64,000 bases of DNA, from contig JAGFJJ010000048.1 in the NCBI GenBank assembly GCA_024102815.1, positions 1 through 64,000 on the forward strand. The letters run 5' to 3'. This document shows positions 36,870-46,052 of this stretch, in pieces. The translations under genes were made by a program, and so were the position numbers. Origin of the DNA: Phycisphaerae bacterium (GTDB taxonomy: Bacteria > Planctomycetota > Phycisphaerae > UBA1845). The notes beneath the pieces were generated by a model. The model had not been told where the DNA came from. It worked only from the letters and a program-made list of their open reading frames with translations, and did not search any database. Within the stretch, counting starts at the first letter, position 1; each line of letters begins with the position of its first letter.

Positions 36870-39650
36870 TCATCGCGTGTCGAGGCGCCGCTGATTCTCG
36901 CGCTCCAGCCGATCGAACTCCGAGCGGAAGCGATTGCCGCCCATATCGGGATACAGGTAGCGTTGCTGGCGAATCACTTTCAGTACGTCGCGCGGATCCT
37001 GGCCCTGGGTCGTGCGGCATTGCAGGTCGCGGAGCAGCGCCTGCCAGCGGCGGGGATCGCCGTCGGGCAGTGCCGTCACCCAGCGATTGAAGATCGGCAG
37101 CGCGGCCGCGTAATCGTCCAGACGATAGAGCGACTCCGCCAGGCCAAGCTCCGACCGGGTGCGGAAGTCGTCAGACGCGCTGCCTTCGGCCAGGTGTTCC
37201 ACCAGGGCGGAGAAGCGCTCTTTCGCGGCCTGGTACTTGCCCGCGCGGAGGTAAGCTTCGGCCAATTGCAGCGCCGCGGCACGTCGCTCGTAGGAATCCG
37301 GTGCCGGATCGCGGCGCGAAACCCACGCATCGATATGACGGGCAAGCAGCAGGAGAAAGTCCGCACGGCGCTGGGCGGCAACGATGCCTTTGTCGGCGCG
37401 AGGCTGATCGATTCGCTCCACCAGCCCGTCGTACAGTGACTGCAACGTGGCACCGGCGCGAACAGGATCGGCATCAACAAATAGCGGGACGACCCGGCCG
37501 GCTTCGTCGAGCCGACCCAGTTGCTCCAGGGCGAGAAGCCGGGCACGCCAATACCTTGCCCGAAGCTCGGGCTCGGCATCCAGCTTGCCTTCCAGTTCGC
37601 CCAGGTTGTCCAGGGCGATCCGGGCCTGATCGAGCTGCGGCAGCAGGTGTACTTCGGCGGTCAGGAGCCGAAGCCGCATGCGACGGGAAGCGGACGGATC
37701 ATCGCCCCTCGATTCGGCAGCATCGGCAGTAGCACGTTGAAGGTAGTCTCGCTGGAGATTCAGAAACGATGCCGCAGCGGCGCGGATGGCCACAACATCC
37801 GCATCGGGCTTATCGGCATCCGCAAGCAGCTTCAGCGCCAGGCAGCGAAGGCGCCGAAAGCGGGCCTCTTCGGCGTACTCGTGCGACGGGACAACGCGGT
37901 TGTATTCCTCAGCCGCAGACTGAAACTCATCGTTCTGCTCATAGACCTGGGCGAGATAGAAGCGCCAGTACTCCGCGGCGTCGGTCCCCGCAAACCCGCG
38001 GACCAGCGTTTCCAGCGCGCTTTGGTAGAGCGTCTGCACGGCTTCGCGATCGGCGTGTGTTTCATCGCGGCGGAGTTCGCCGGCGAGTTCCACGGCAAGC
38101 ACGGCCGCGCGCTGCGCGTGCTCAAATTGCGGATAGTCGTGAACCAATGTGAGCAGGCGCTCGGCTGCGGCGGCCAGACGCCCCCGGTGGTACTCGGCGG
38201 CCGCAAGATTGAAGAGCACCTCGGGAACCAAGTCGGGGGCGTCGGTCGCGGCGTGCTCCAGAAAGTACTTTCCAACAGCAACGGCGCCCCCCGCGTCGCG
38301 GACGTCATCCGTAGCGTCCCCGTCCTCGTACAATGCTGCGGCGAGAACTGCGGCGAGTTCGAACGGATCGAGCGATGCCGGCGTTGCGTCGGAAGGAACG
38401 AGGCCGCTGACCAGCGCATAGAGTTCATTGCGATGGCGCGGCGAGCGGCGGGCAACGCGTTCCAGAGCTAGCCACGATTCGCGTCGTGCTTTCCTGGCAT
38501 CGTTTGACCGACCGGACGCGGACAGCACCGCCGCACGGTCGCGATAAGTATTCCTCTCCTCCAGGGCCGCAACCAGAACCAGTCCGAAAGTGGCAGGCGA
38601 CTCATCCCGTCCAATCTGCTCGCGCAGGCGATCCAGTTCACGAAGCGCCGCATCAAACTTGCCGTCGTCGCGCTCCGTTCGCACGCGTTCCAGGCGGGCA
38701 AGCGTCACCGCCCACGCCACCCGGTCGCGCTCTTCTTCATCGGACAGCTTGTCCGCGACACGCACGGCGCGATCGAGATAGGATCGGGCCGCAGCAGGAT
38801 CGTTGATGCGCCGCGCGGCCATGCCCGCTAGAAGCAGGGCCTGAACCTGCACGCGGCTCTGCATGTGATCGGTCTCGAGAAGCGTGCCTTCCCGCTCCAG
38901 TCCCTGGAGCACGTGGGTCAGCTCGGTAAGCCGCTGGGGATCCTCGCGACCGCGGGCCAGGCTATCGTAGAACCAGGTCCAGAGGCGCAGGTACTCTGCG
39001 CGGGGGGCGAGCGCATCCACGGCTGCAACATACCCGGTGCGCTCGACCCGCTCGAATTCGGCGATGCTCATCTGGTCGATGCGTTCATATTCCGCGGAAA
39101 GCTCCTCGATGAGCCGATCCAGTGCGGCCAGTGCCCGCCCGGTACGTTCGGCCAGCTCGGTCCGGTCCTGCTCGGTGCCGCCCCGATAGAGAATGTTCGT
39201 AAAGTAGGGCTCGGCTTCATCATAGACCAGGGAATGGGCGAGATCGAAGCGCCATTGAAAACGCCGCGGATCGTCCTTGGCTTCTGCGATGACCTCCCCG
39301 AGAAGCTTGTTGGCCTCCATAAGCGCTTGATGGCGCTCGACCGGTGTTCGATTCTCATCGTCCGCCGCTGCCAGTCGCGCGTCACGCAACAGCAGCTTGG
39401 TTGCGATCGGATTGGAGGGCGGGAATTCATGAAGGTGCTGCTCCAGGATTTCCGTCAGTCCAAGGCGGCGCAGCCCCTCGCGAAAGATGACCACGTTGAG
39501 TCTGCGCTCCTCGGCCGGGGGTTCGGCGTGCTTGCTCGGGGATGCATCGCCCGCCCGCGATTCATGTGGGGGCGATTGCTGAACCGGTTGGACGAAGGAT
39601 CCCGCCGAAAGCAGCAGGGGCAGAATCAGGAGGTATCGGGCAAGAATCAT
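36870..39650 (-). CDS. Periplasmic TPR-rich protein, last gene of the ExbBD operon
   Basis: 926 residues. It has a signal peptide (LARYLLILPLLLSAGSF) and a Pro/Ser-rich linker, then an almost all-helical chain with many TPR-like pairs (AAARSYLDRAVRVADKL, AAAEYHRGRLAAAAERL, LAEAYLRAGKYQAAKERF, AESLYRLDDYAAALPIF). It probably forms a large superhelical scaffold in the periplasm. It follows the two ExbD genes on the same strand, after a 156-base gap containing a palindromic repeat. The context suggests that it works with the PMF-driven complex encoded upstream. No enzymatic motif is seen. Confidence 0.8.
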   Translation of the reverse strand: MILARYLLILPLLLSAGSFVQPVQQSPPHESRAGDASPSKHAEPPAEERRLNVVIFREGLRRLGLTEILEQHLHEFPPSNPIATKLLLRDARLAAADDENRTPVERHQALMEANKLLGEVIAEAKDDPRRFQWRFDLAHSLVYDEAEPYFTNILYRGGTEQDRTELAERTGRALAALDRLIEELSAEYERIDQMSIAEFERVERTGYVAAVDALAPRAEYLRLWTWFYDSLARGREDPQRLTELTHVLQGLEREGTLLETDHMQSRVQVQALLLAGMAARRINDPAAARSYLDRAVRVADKLSDEEERDRVAWAVTLARLERVRTERDDGKFDAALRELDRLREQIGRDESPATFGLVLVAALEERNTYRDRAAVLSASGRSNDARKARRESWLALERVARRSPRHRNELYALVSGLVPSDATPASLDPFELAAVLAAALYEDGDATDDVRDAGGAVAVGKYFLEHAATDAPDLVPEVLFNLAAAEYHRGRLAAAAERLLTLVHDYPQFEHAQRAAVLAVELAGELRRDETHADREAVQTLYQSALETLVRGFAGTDAAEYWRFYLAQVYEQNDEFQSAAEEYNRVVPSHEYAEEARFRRLRCLALKLLADADKPDADVVAIRAAAASFLNLQRDYLQRATADAAESRGDDPSASRRMRLRLLTAEVHLLPQLDQARIALDNLGELEGKLDAEPELRARYWRARLLALEQLGRLDEAGRVVPLFVDADPVRAGATLQSLYDGLVERIDQPRADKGIVAAQRRADFLLLLARHIDAWVSRRDPAPDSYERRAAALQLAEAYLRAGKYQAAKERFSALVEHLAEGSASDDFRTRSELGLAESLYRLDDYAAALPIFNRWVTALPDGDPRRWQALLRDLQCRTTQGQDPRDVLKVIRQQRYLYPDMGGNRFRSEFDRLERENQRRLDTR

Positions 39651-39764
39651 TTGGAAACATCTGTGTCGGCTATCACGTTCAGCAAGAGATCGATCAACGG
39701 ATCAGAGCGATTCCCGACTTCGCGTGGCCTGGTCCGAAACTCCCGTACGCCATTGGCGCTCGCA

Positions 39765-39795
39765 GGACCGCGCAGGCTGAAGCTTGCGGCTCGCT
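39765..39795. repeat. Dispersed palindromic repeat, copy 2 (intergenic)
   Basis: GGACCGCGCAGGCTGAAG followed by CTTGCGGCTCGCT, the second copy of the element at 35387, with one G-U-type mismatch in its 8-bp stem. It lies in the gap between the ExbD2 stop and the TPR gene start, where it could also form a transcript hairpin. Confidence 0.7.
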
Positions 39796-39806
39796 ACTTA
39801 TGATTG

Positions 39807-40343
39807 TTACCTGCTCTCGGAATCTCCGAAGGCCACCCTCTTGCACCCGGCTCGAAGGGCGGCATTCCAGGCGTTGACCACGTGGTCCCAGCGCACGGCG
39901 TTGTCGGCCATGATCACTACCGGCGTTTCCCTGTCGAACCCGGGCAGCGTCTGGATCGCCTCCAGCTCTTCGACCAACTGATTGAAATTCGCGGGTCGCC
40001 GATCGAATTTCTCGAGGAGCAAACTCACGTTCTCGGGATCCGGCCCGACCTGTCGGACCCGCACGATAATCGGCGTCAGGGGAAGTTCCACCGCCGCTGG
40101 CCCCGTGTCCTCCGGCACGCGCGACGAGAGCAGCCCCTCCGCCCGCTCAAAGGTCGTGGTCACCACGAAGAAAATGAGCAGCAGAAACGTCACATCGATC
40201 AGCGGAGCAAAGCTGAACGCCAAGGGCGTCGTCCGCCGGTGCGAGCGCAAGCCGTGCAAACGCGATTTCGCGCGCGGATGGGGGTGGGCGCCCGCCTCGT
40301 TGCTCTTTACTTCGCCCTGTTTGTTCCGTGAGTCCGGCGTCAT
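39807..40343 (-). CDS. ExbD/TolR-family protein 2
   Basis: 178 residues. A charged cytoplasmic N-terminus (about 45 residues) leads to the single membrane helix with the PMF-sensing aspartate (FSFAPLIDVTFLLLIFFVVTTTF), then a periplasmic domain ending PVVIMADNAVRWDHVVNAWNAA, the usual ExbD fold. The ATG at 40343 is preferred because GAGGAAC lies about 9 bases ahead and the upstream gene has just ended at 40348. It is a paralogue of the preceding ExbD, and both are transcribed with ExbB. It harvests the proton gradient together with ExbB. Confidence 0.9.
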   Translation of the reverse strand: MTPDSRNKQGEVKSNEAGAHPHPRAKSRLHGLRSHRRTTPLAFSFAPLIDVTFLLLIFFVVTTTFERAEGLLSSRVPEDTGPAAVELPLTPIIVRVRQVGPDPENVSLLLEKFDRRPANFNQLVEELEAIQTLPGFDRETPVVIMADNAVRWDHVVNAWNAALRAGCKRVAFGDSESR

Positions 40344-40347
40344 TTCG

Positions 40348-40824
40348 TCAGGGTTCCTCTTCGACATGGGCCACAACGTGGAGCATGTCGATCCCGCTGG
40401 TCGCCACCGTACGCATCAGCGCCTTGACGTCTGCATAGGGAAGCCGACGGTCGGCCCGAATCACCACTTTGAGCGCCGGCACGTCGCGTTTCATGGCCTG
40501 AAGCCGCTGCGTGATCGACGCCAGCGATTCCGGCGCGTTGGGGCCCAGGCTGTACAGAACATCCCCGCCGTCCGCAGCGGCGCCGGGGCGGCAGTTGATT
40601 ACGACGCGATCGGGCAGGTGCCCGGCGCGGGCCAGGCTTTCGTCGGGAGAGGGCAATTGCATCGCGACCTGTTCCACGGAGAAGAATCGCGTCACCAGCA
40701 TGTAGAAGATGGTCAACATGAAAATGACATCGACCATGGGCGTAAGATTGACGCCCATTTCTCCCCGTCCCCGGCGCAGCCGCTGGAGCACCGATACCTC
40801 CGCTCGTTGCTGAAAGGTACGCAT
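40348..40824 (-). CDS. ExbD/TolR-family protein 1
   Basis: 158 residues. A short basic N-terminus (QRLRRGRGEMGVNLTPM) is followed by the membrane helix VDVIFMLTIFYMLVTRF with the conserved Asp, and a periplasmic domain with the family pattern LKVVIRADRRLPYADVKALM. It follows ExbB after 31 bases. It differs clearly from the second ExbD, so the two probably form a heteromeric rotor or have different periplasmic partners. Confidence 0.92.
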   Translation of the reverse strand: MRTFQQRAEVSVLQRLRRGRGEMGVNLTPMVDVIFMLTIFYMLVTRFFSVEQVAMQLPSPDESLARAGHLPDRVVINCRPGAAADGGDVLYSLGPNAPESLASITQRLQAMKRDVPALKVVIRADRRLPYADVKALMRTVATSGIDMLHVVAHVEEEP

Positions 40825-40855
40825 GAGAAATCCTGTCGCCCGCGCCTGGGCGTGA

Positions 40856-41752
40856 TCAGCGATGCGATGTTACCGCGGCTCGTGGGCCCGCCGGCTCCGT
40901 TGGAGAATTCGCTTCGTTTGGCGAAGCCCGATTCACCGACGCCGCCGACGTCGCGACCTCCCCAACTCCGGACTCGCGATTCCCGCCTTCGACCGTCGCA
41001 GCGCTGTTCCTTTCCGGAGCCGGCGCCATCGCACTCGGCTGGAACACCGCCAACACATGCTCGGCCGAAAGAAGGCACTCGGCCGCCAGAACTTCAATCC
41101 GGTTCCGGAACAGCGCAAACACCGCCAGTGAAGGGATCGCGACGGCAAGGCCCCAGAACGTGGTGATCAGCGCGATGGCGATGCGGTCCGCCACGATTCG
41201 CGCCCCGGGAAATGCGTCCGACGCGTGGATCGCGGCGAAGAGCAGGATCATGCCCACGACGGTTCCGAACAGCCCGATCATCGGGGACACGCTGCCGATG
41301 ATGTTGAGGTATTCGATTTTTCGATAGAGCCGCGCGGCACGATCCTCCAGAGCCTCCTCCACGGCGCGCTCCATGGCCGCCAGCCCGTTCGGCGCCTGTT
41401 TCAACGCGGCATGCAGAAGATAGCCCAACATGCTGGGATGCTCGGCCGTGTACTGAATGGCTTCCAGGTAACGCCGCTGCGAGATCAGCATGCGTGTATG
41501 GTCGGCGACCCCCGGCGGAACAATCGTCGTACGTCGAATGGTCAGTGCATGCTCGATCGCCAAGGCCATGGCCACAACCGAAAGGGCGATCAGCAGGTAG
41601 GCGATCCAGCCCCCCTTGACCACGAAGAAATCGAAATAGCGGACGTTAGCGGCCGCCGCTTCGCCGCCGGTGTCTTGTGCCAGCGCTGTCGCGGTGCAAG
41701 TCAGAACAAGCAGAAGGGCCGCTCCGCCCCACCGATGCCATCGCGTTGTCAT
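40856..41752 (-). CDS. ExbB/TolQ/MotA-family proton channel
   Basis: 298 residues. A signal-like N-terminus (ALLLVLTCTATALAQ) and a short periplasmic stretch are followed by the three membrane helices of the family (WIAYLLIALSVVAMALAI; IIGSVSPMIGLFGTVVGMILLF; IAIALITTFWGLAVAIPSLAVFALF). The conserved cytoplasmic loop has AVEEALEDRAARLYRKIEYL. The C-terminal tail is Ala/Ser/Pro/Asn-rich and looks unstructured. Its ATG overlaps the stop of the TPR gene (ATGA). It forms the proton-conducting channel with the two downstream ExbD proteins. Confidence 0.94.
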   Translation of the reverse strand: MTTRWHRWGGAALLLVLTCTATALAQDTGGEAAAANVRYFDFFVVKGGWIAYLLIALSVVAMALAIEHALTIRRTTIVPPGVADHTRMLISQRRYLEAIQYTAEHPSMLGYLLHAALKQAPNGLAAMERAVEEALEDRAARLYRKIEYLNIIGSVSPMIGLFGTVVGMILLFAAIHASDAFPGARIVADRIAIALITTFWGLAVAIPSLAVFALFRNRIEVLAAECLLSAEHVLAVFQPSAMAPAPERNSAATVEGGNRESGVGEVATSAASVNRASPNEANSPTEPAGPRAAVTSHR

Positions 41753-42888
41753 CCGTTGGCCTTTCCTCGGCTCGTTGATCCCTGAAGTCTTGCCCGAATC
41801 TGTTCAGCCCGGGCCCGTACCTGCGACGTGGCGTTTTCGTTCTCGACGCAGCGGGTCAGTAATTCGATGGCCTTATCCGTCGAACCAATTTTCTCCAGCG
41901 CCGCGGCCGCGCCGAGCAACCCCTCGGCGGCGCGCGGATCGTCGGGCATGTGAATAGCAACCCGCAGATAAGGCCAGCTCGCCCGGATGGCGTCCTCTCG
42001 TGTCGTTGCCGTTCGTAGCTGCACGCGCCCCTTCAGGAGAAGCAGATCGGGCAGCACGCCCTCCGGGCAATCGCGGATGTGCCGATCGAGCAACGGCAGG
42101 AACTCCTGCCCGCCGCGATCGCCGACCAATACGTCGAGGGCGTCAACCACCATCGCGTAAAGCCGGTCGGTCCGCATGGATTCGGGGATGAAGACTTCTG
42201 CCGCGGCCACGGCGCGCTTCGCCGCCGCCTGCGGATCGGCTGCGCGAAGCACTTCAAAGCGCAGCAGCTCCATCACGGCCCGCGCCGCGTCATCGTCGCT
42301 TTTTTCGATGGCCACGGTTAACTGCCGCACGGCATCATCCAGCCGCGAACGCACGGAATCCTGGGGCACGCGCGGCATCAGGGCCAGCGCCGTGGCCTGA
42401 AGTTCCGGTTGCTCGAGCGCCCTCACCAAGGCCTCGGCGGCTTCGTCAATCCGGCCGGCACGATCCGCCGCACGCAATACGCGCAGCAGCAGAATGTCCT
42501 GCCAGAACCCCGGCAATCCTCTCTGCGCCCGGCGGTACCGCACCAGCGCTTTAATCGGTTCACCCGTCGCCGCGTAGCGCTCCGCGTCGTTGAAGTCGGC
42601 GAACCCACGCCCATGGTCAATGAGCATCAGTTGCACGTCTTCAAGCGGCGCCGTGCGATATCCGCCGGCTTCGGTCCGGAATCGAATCCGCCCTTCCTCG
42701 AACGAGAGAACCTCAGCGCCGGTGTAGGTCTGATCGCCGACCTGAACCTGGTCCGCCCGGACTCGCGTGGAAGGAAAAGCGCATGCCAGAGCCATGAGGA
42801 TCCGCGGCAGCCAGACGCAGCGGCGGTTGACGCATTCGGGCCTCCCGCCTTCATCGTCGCGAATTCGAAGCGTTGCAGCGCGTCTCAC
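41749..42888 (-). CDS. Exported helical-repeat protein of the ExbBD operon
   Basis: 379 residues from a GTG at 42888 that overlaps the stop of the VWA gene (GTGA). A signal peptide lies slightly inside (WLPRILMALACAFPSTRVRA). A short beta-rich segment (VQVGDQTYTGAEVLSFEEGRI, RTEAGGYRTAPLEDV), rather like an SH3 or LSM-type barrel, precedes TPR-like helical pairs (YAATGEPIKALVRYRRAQ, GLLGAAAALEKIGSTDKAIELL). It is presumably periplasmic and a partner of the ExbB/ExbD complex. An internal start closer to the signal peptide is possible. Confidence 0.82.
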   Translation of the reverse strand: MRRAATLRIRDDEGGRPECVNRRCVWLPRILMALACAFPSTRVRADQVQVGDQTYTGAEVLSFEEGRIRFRTEAGGYRTAPLEDVQLMLIDHGRGFADFNDAERYAATGEPIKALVRYRRAQRGLPGFWQDILLLRVLRAADRAGRIDEAAEALVRALEQPELQATALALMPRVPQDSVRSRLDDAVRQLTVAIEKSDDDAARAVMELLRFEVLRAADPQAAAKRAVAAAEVFIPESMRTDRLYAMVVDALDVLVGDRGGQEFLPLLDRHIRDCPEGVLPDLLLLKGRVQLRTATTREDAIRASWPYLRVAIHMPDDPRAAEGLLGAAAALEKIGSTDKAIELLTRCVENENATSQVRARAEQIRARLQGSTSRGKANG

Positions 42889-43853
42889 GGCAGATCGTTC
42901 TCCGTGACGTACTTGAATTCTCCGCCGTGTTCACGGGCGATGTGCTCGAGCAGCTCCGCCCCCGCCGGATCGAAATAGGCAATGGTAAAGATCTGCACCC
43001 GGCGGTCCTCGTTCCAGCGATCCAGCAGGTCCACCAGCCGGCGATCGAATTCCCCGTCGGTGAGGAAATACACCACGTCCGGCTCCAGGGCCAGTGCCCG
43101 GCGCATGGATTGCTCGGGGTGCGTGCTGCCTGCGGCGTCGATCTGATCCATAAACTCGAAGAAGGCCTTCTTTTGCGCTTCGATGGCGCTGACCAGCTTG
43201 TGGGGAGGATTTTCCAGCGGCTCGCCGTCGCTGAAGAAGATCACGTGAAATTTCTGGCTCCGTCGAAGGGCGGTTATCGACCGCTTCAGCTCCGCTTTGA
43301 CGTAAGAGAACGTGTCGACCATGCTTCCGCTGCGGTCAACGACGTAGACGACGGATCGCGCCGCCCGGGCGGTCCCGCCCAGCCCGAAAAATTGCGGCGC
43401 GGCCGAGGAGCCTCCGGTAAGCCCGTACTGACCCAGGTCCCCCCCGCCCGATCCAATCGCCAATATGGATAATTCCGGTTTTCGCTTGACGGTCAACTCT
43501 GAAAGCGGCGTGAACGAGCGCGGCTCCACGGGCTTCGGAGTCGGCTCCACAGGCTTGGCGAACGCATTCGATGACGCACGTTCATCCACCGTCGCGGTCG
43601 GTTCGGAGACAAATTCAATCTGGGTCACCGGCAGGTCGGCGGCTCGATTCGCCTCGAAAGGAAACACGAGCAGGAGCATGACCACAAGGGCAGCCAAGTG
43701 GACGAGCAGCGACAACCCCCACGCGCCGATCAGGGTGCGGTCATCGAACCGCAACCAGGCGCGCGAGTTCGAGGCAGAAGCTGTGTCGGCAGCGGCCACG
43801 TCGACCCCAGTTGACGTTGCATAGCCTCGGCGAATCGTGGTTCCAGCGGGCAT
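42885..43853 (-). CDS. Membrane-anchored von Willebrand factor A protein
   Basis: 322 residues. An N-terminal cytoplasmic segment is followed by one membrane helix (WGLSLLVHLAALVVMLLLVFPF), a Pro-rich linker (EPTPKPVEP) resembling the TonB stalk, and a VWA domain with the MIDAS motif DRSGSM, a conserved Thr/Asp pair (FLTDGEFD) and FHVIFFSDG. The domain should bind a divalent metal and a protein ligand in the periplasm. The layout (helix, Pro-rich arm, ligand-binding domain) is what a PMF-coupled TonB-like arm would need. It is the first gene of the VWA-TPR-ExbB-ExbD-ExbD-TPR operon. Confidence 0.9.
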   Translation of the reverse strand: MPAGTTIRRGYATSTGVDVAAADTASASNSRAWLRFDDRTLIGAWGLSLLVHLAALVVMLLLVFPFEANRAADLPVTQIEFVSEPTATVDERASSNAFAKPVEPTPKPVEPRSFTPLSELTVKRKPELSILAIGSGGGDLGQYGLTGGSSAAPQFFGLGGTARAARSVVYVVDRSGSMVDTFSYVKAELKRSITALRRSQKFHVIFFSDGEPLENPPHKLVSAIEAQKKAFFEFMDQIDAAGSTHPEQSMRRALALEPDVVYFLTDGEFDRRLVDLLDRWNEDRRVQIFTIAYFDPAGAELLEHIAREHGGEFKYVTENDLP

Positions 43854-44211
43854 GTTGGGTACTCTTGAGCGAGCACGGCCGGCGGTACACGGCGGGCGAA
43901 AAGATCGGCGGGCCCCAAGATCCGGTTCGGCGCAACGTCTCGACGCGCGGCGCCTTGGGGGCCATTTGGAGTCTACGCCCGCTGCTCAGGCCGGTCAATT
44001 CACACAGGCCCCGGGAGCCGACAAGTCTTGACGCACCTTGGTCCGCACTGAACGATGATCCACTTGACGAACTGAACGCCGCCTCTCATTGAAGTTCTCA
44101 CACGCCCCCGGTCAGGCTAGACTGCGCCGGGTTCCTTTGGAATACGCAAGAACCGGGTTCCGTACGTGAGTCTTCTCGCAGCACATTCAACGAATCGGCG
44201 GAGATCCTAAA
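43854..44211. other. Divergent intergenic region, promoters not resolved
   Basis: 358 bases between the VWA operon (minus) and the plus-strand gene at 44212. TTGACG occurs at about 44028 and again near 44064 on the plus strand, each without a good -10. The 9-mer CCGGGTTCC is present twice in direct orientation near 44128 and 44153. No gene is seen. Confidence 0.4.
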
Positions 44212-45327
44212 GTGTCCGACAGCAAACGCGCACGACGAAGCCTTTGCCGATGCCTTGGCGGTACTCTCCTGGCGATTGCCCTGACGGCATCTCTCGCGCC
44301 GGCCCAGGATTCGTCAGCGAACGCGGGGAACGCGGCCGATCCCGCCGGCGTAGACGCCGGGCAACCGATGACAGTGGATTCGTCGACCCTTCCCCGCCCC
44401 AAGCTGGTCCCGTTAGGGAAGTCGGACGAAAGCACTTACCGTCACGATACCTTGGCGGAGATCGACGACTTGCTTCGTCGCGCCAACGGCACAGCGGACG
44501 TCACCGATCGCCTTGATCTCTCCTTGACGGCAGCCAACCGGATCCTGGGTCTTGCGCTGGAGCCGGCGGTCACCGCCCGCTTCTACGAACTGCCTGATGA
44601 CCTCGGGCTGGACGCTGCGAAAACTTCCCAACTTCTGACTCAGGCCGAAGGCGTGCTTGAGGAAGTGGGTCGGGCGCTCGGGGAGAAAGAGTCGGCGTCC
44701 AGTCTGCCTGTGGATGTCTCGTCGCGGCTTCAGCGCCGCCAACGGATTCTCGCGGCCTTTGCCGGTGCCCTTCACGCCTACCTCGCTCCCGGCGAGGGAG
44801 ACCCGCGGGAAGTGAACCGTCAGGCTGCGGTGCAACTGTCCGTGCTTCTGGAGGAGTTCGACCCGGTGGTGCCCGCCGCGGCCGGTTTCTGGCAGGCGAT
44901 CCTACGGACAAGGGAGGGCGACCTGGAGGGAGCCATGCTCGTGTTGCCGCTGGCTTTGTCCGAACCCAACCGCCGTCAGTTGCCCTGGGATTACTTCTCC
45001 CGTTTATTGCGTTGCCGCGTGATCGCCCGCAATGGCGGATATCCGACCGCCATCGCCCTATTGACCCAAGTCGAGGAGCGTTGCGACCGCTGGCTGCCGC
45101 CCGATAATGCGGAAGCGGGACGCAACGCCGCGATCTGGTTTCAGCTACTGACGCTGCGTGAATGGTCGGAAAAGCTGCCTGGCGATTCGTCCGAGAGAGA
45201 ATGGTGCGCCCGGCAGATTCGGGAACTCGCTGATATGGACGGCGCCGACGGCACACCGCTCCTGCGATTGTCCCCGGCCATTCCCATCCTCGGGTCCATT
45301 CGGGATGGGAACGACGGCGGCAAGTAA
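44212..45327 (+). CDS. Exported helical protein of unknown function
   Basis: 371 residues from a GTG at 44212, with GGCGGAGATCC ahead. The signal peptide is LCRCLGGTLLAIALTASLAPAQ. The rest is largely helical with Leu/Ala-rich repeats (LLRRANGTADVTDRLDLSL, QAVVLSVLLEE-like segments, GYPTAIALLTQVEERCDRW) that suggest degenerate TPR or HEAT pairs. It contains no recognisable catalytic motif. It faces away from the ExbBD operon and may share a regulatory region with it, so an association with that complex is conceivable but unproven. Confidence 0.75.
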   Translation: MSDSKRARRSLCRCLGGTLLAIALTASLAPAQDSSANAGNAADPAGVDAGQPMTVDSSTLPRPKLVPLGKSDESTYRHDTLAEIDDLLRRANGTADVTDRLDLSLTAANRILGLALEPAVTARFYELPDDLGLDAAKTSQLLTQAEGVLEEVGRALGEKESASSLPVDVSSRLQRRQRILAAFAGALHAYLAPGEGDPREVNRQAAVQLSVLLEEFDPVVPAAAGFWQAILRTREGDLEGAMLVLPLALSEPNRRQLPWDYFSRLLRCRVIARNGGYPTAIALLTQVEERCDRWLPPDNAEAGRNAAIWFQLLTLREWSEKLPGDSSEREWCARQIRELADMDGADGTPLLRLSPAIPILGSIRDGNDGGK

Positions 45328-45361
45328 AAGAGAACCGGCCGCGCTTCATCGCGCAGCCGGT
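45325..45361 (-). terminator. Terminator of the VPLPA-CTERM gene
   Basis: The stem ACCGGC-C-GCGC / GCGC-A-GCCGGT (45334-45361, TTCATC loop, one internal mismatch) is followed on the minus strand by TTCTCTTTTACTT. It ends the minus-strand gene at 45393. The T run overlaps the stop codon of the convergent plus-strand gene, and the hairpin may serve both. Confidence 0.7.
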
Positions 45362-45392
45362 CAATTGGACGATATTCAGATTTTCTTGGCGG

Positions 45393-46052
45393 CTATGCCA
45401 GCCGGCGGCGGACCAGACCGAACGCACCCAGACCCACCATACCCAGCAGCACGCCGGCAGGCAGCGGGACGACGACCAACTGGCTCTGCGCCGGTGTGCC
45501 GTTGGGCCAAGTCAGGTTGAGCACGCGGACGCTGCCCAGACCATGGCCGACACCATACGTATTGGCAGCGTTGAAAAAGGCCGTTTGAAGCGCGCCGGAC
45601 GGTGCCCAGTTTGATCCCAACTCATCCTCGAGACCCCAGATCACGTACTGGAGGGCGTCAGAGGACGCGTTGAGCTTGCCCATGGCGTTGTTGTAGTCGA
45701 AGCCGAATGCCGCCAGCGATCCGTTGCGGAAGCTCTCGTACAGCCACGCGGTACGCTCATTGAGCGGGTCCGGCGAGCCGCCGCCGCGACCTCCGCCGTA
45801 GGCGGCGCCCGAGATGTCTTCCACGGTGAACACGTGGGTGTAGTCGAGATATTCGTTCCGCTCGAGGCAGAAGGTGACAAACGGGTCGAACGTCAGGCCG
45901 CGGAAATTGCCCGACGGCGTAAAAAGAAAAGCGCCGCCGTTGGTCGTTCCATACGCCCGGGAGAACGTGCCGGTCATATTCGCTTCGGCCGAAGTGGCCG
46001 AAAGTACGGAAACGGCACCCGCCAACATCAGGAATAAAGTGATCCGACGCAT
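45393..46052 (-). CDS. VPLPA-CTERM surface protein with thioester-like domain
   Basis: 219 residues. The start at 46052 follows CGAGGGGATTGAAG, and a signal peptide follows (ITLFLMLAGAVSVLSATSAEA). The middle has the two signatures of a thioester domain: FCLER (Cys62) and LQYVIW (Gln135), with intervening YTHVFTVEDISGAAYG and AWLYESF typical of that fold. If formed, a Cys62-Gln135 thioester could bind host or matrix nucleophiles covalently. The C-terminus VVVPLPAGVLLG, a helix, then VRRRLA is a VPLPA-type exosortase sorting signal. A longer upstream frame to 46322 has no signal character and is rejected. Confidence 0.85.
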   Translation of the reverse strand: MRRITLFLMLAGAVSVLSATSAEANMTGTFSRAYGTTNGGAFLFTPSGNFRGLTFDPFVTFCLERNEYLDYTHVFTVEDISGAAYGGGRGGGSPDPLNERTAWLYESFRNGSLAAFGFDYNNAMGKLNASSDALQYVIWGLEDELGSNWAPSGALQTAFFNAANTYGVGHGLGSVRVLNLTWPNGTPAQSQLVVVPLPAGVLLGMVGLGAFGLVRRRLA

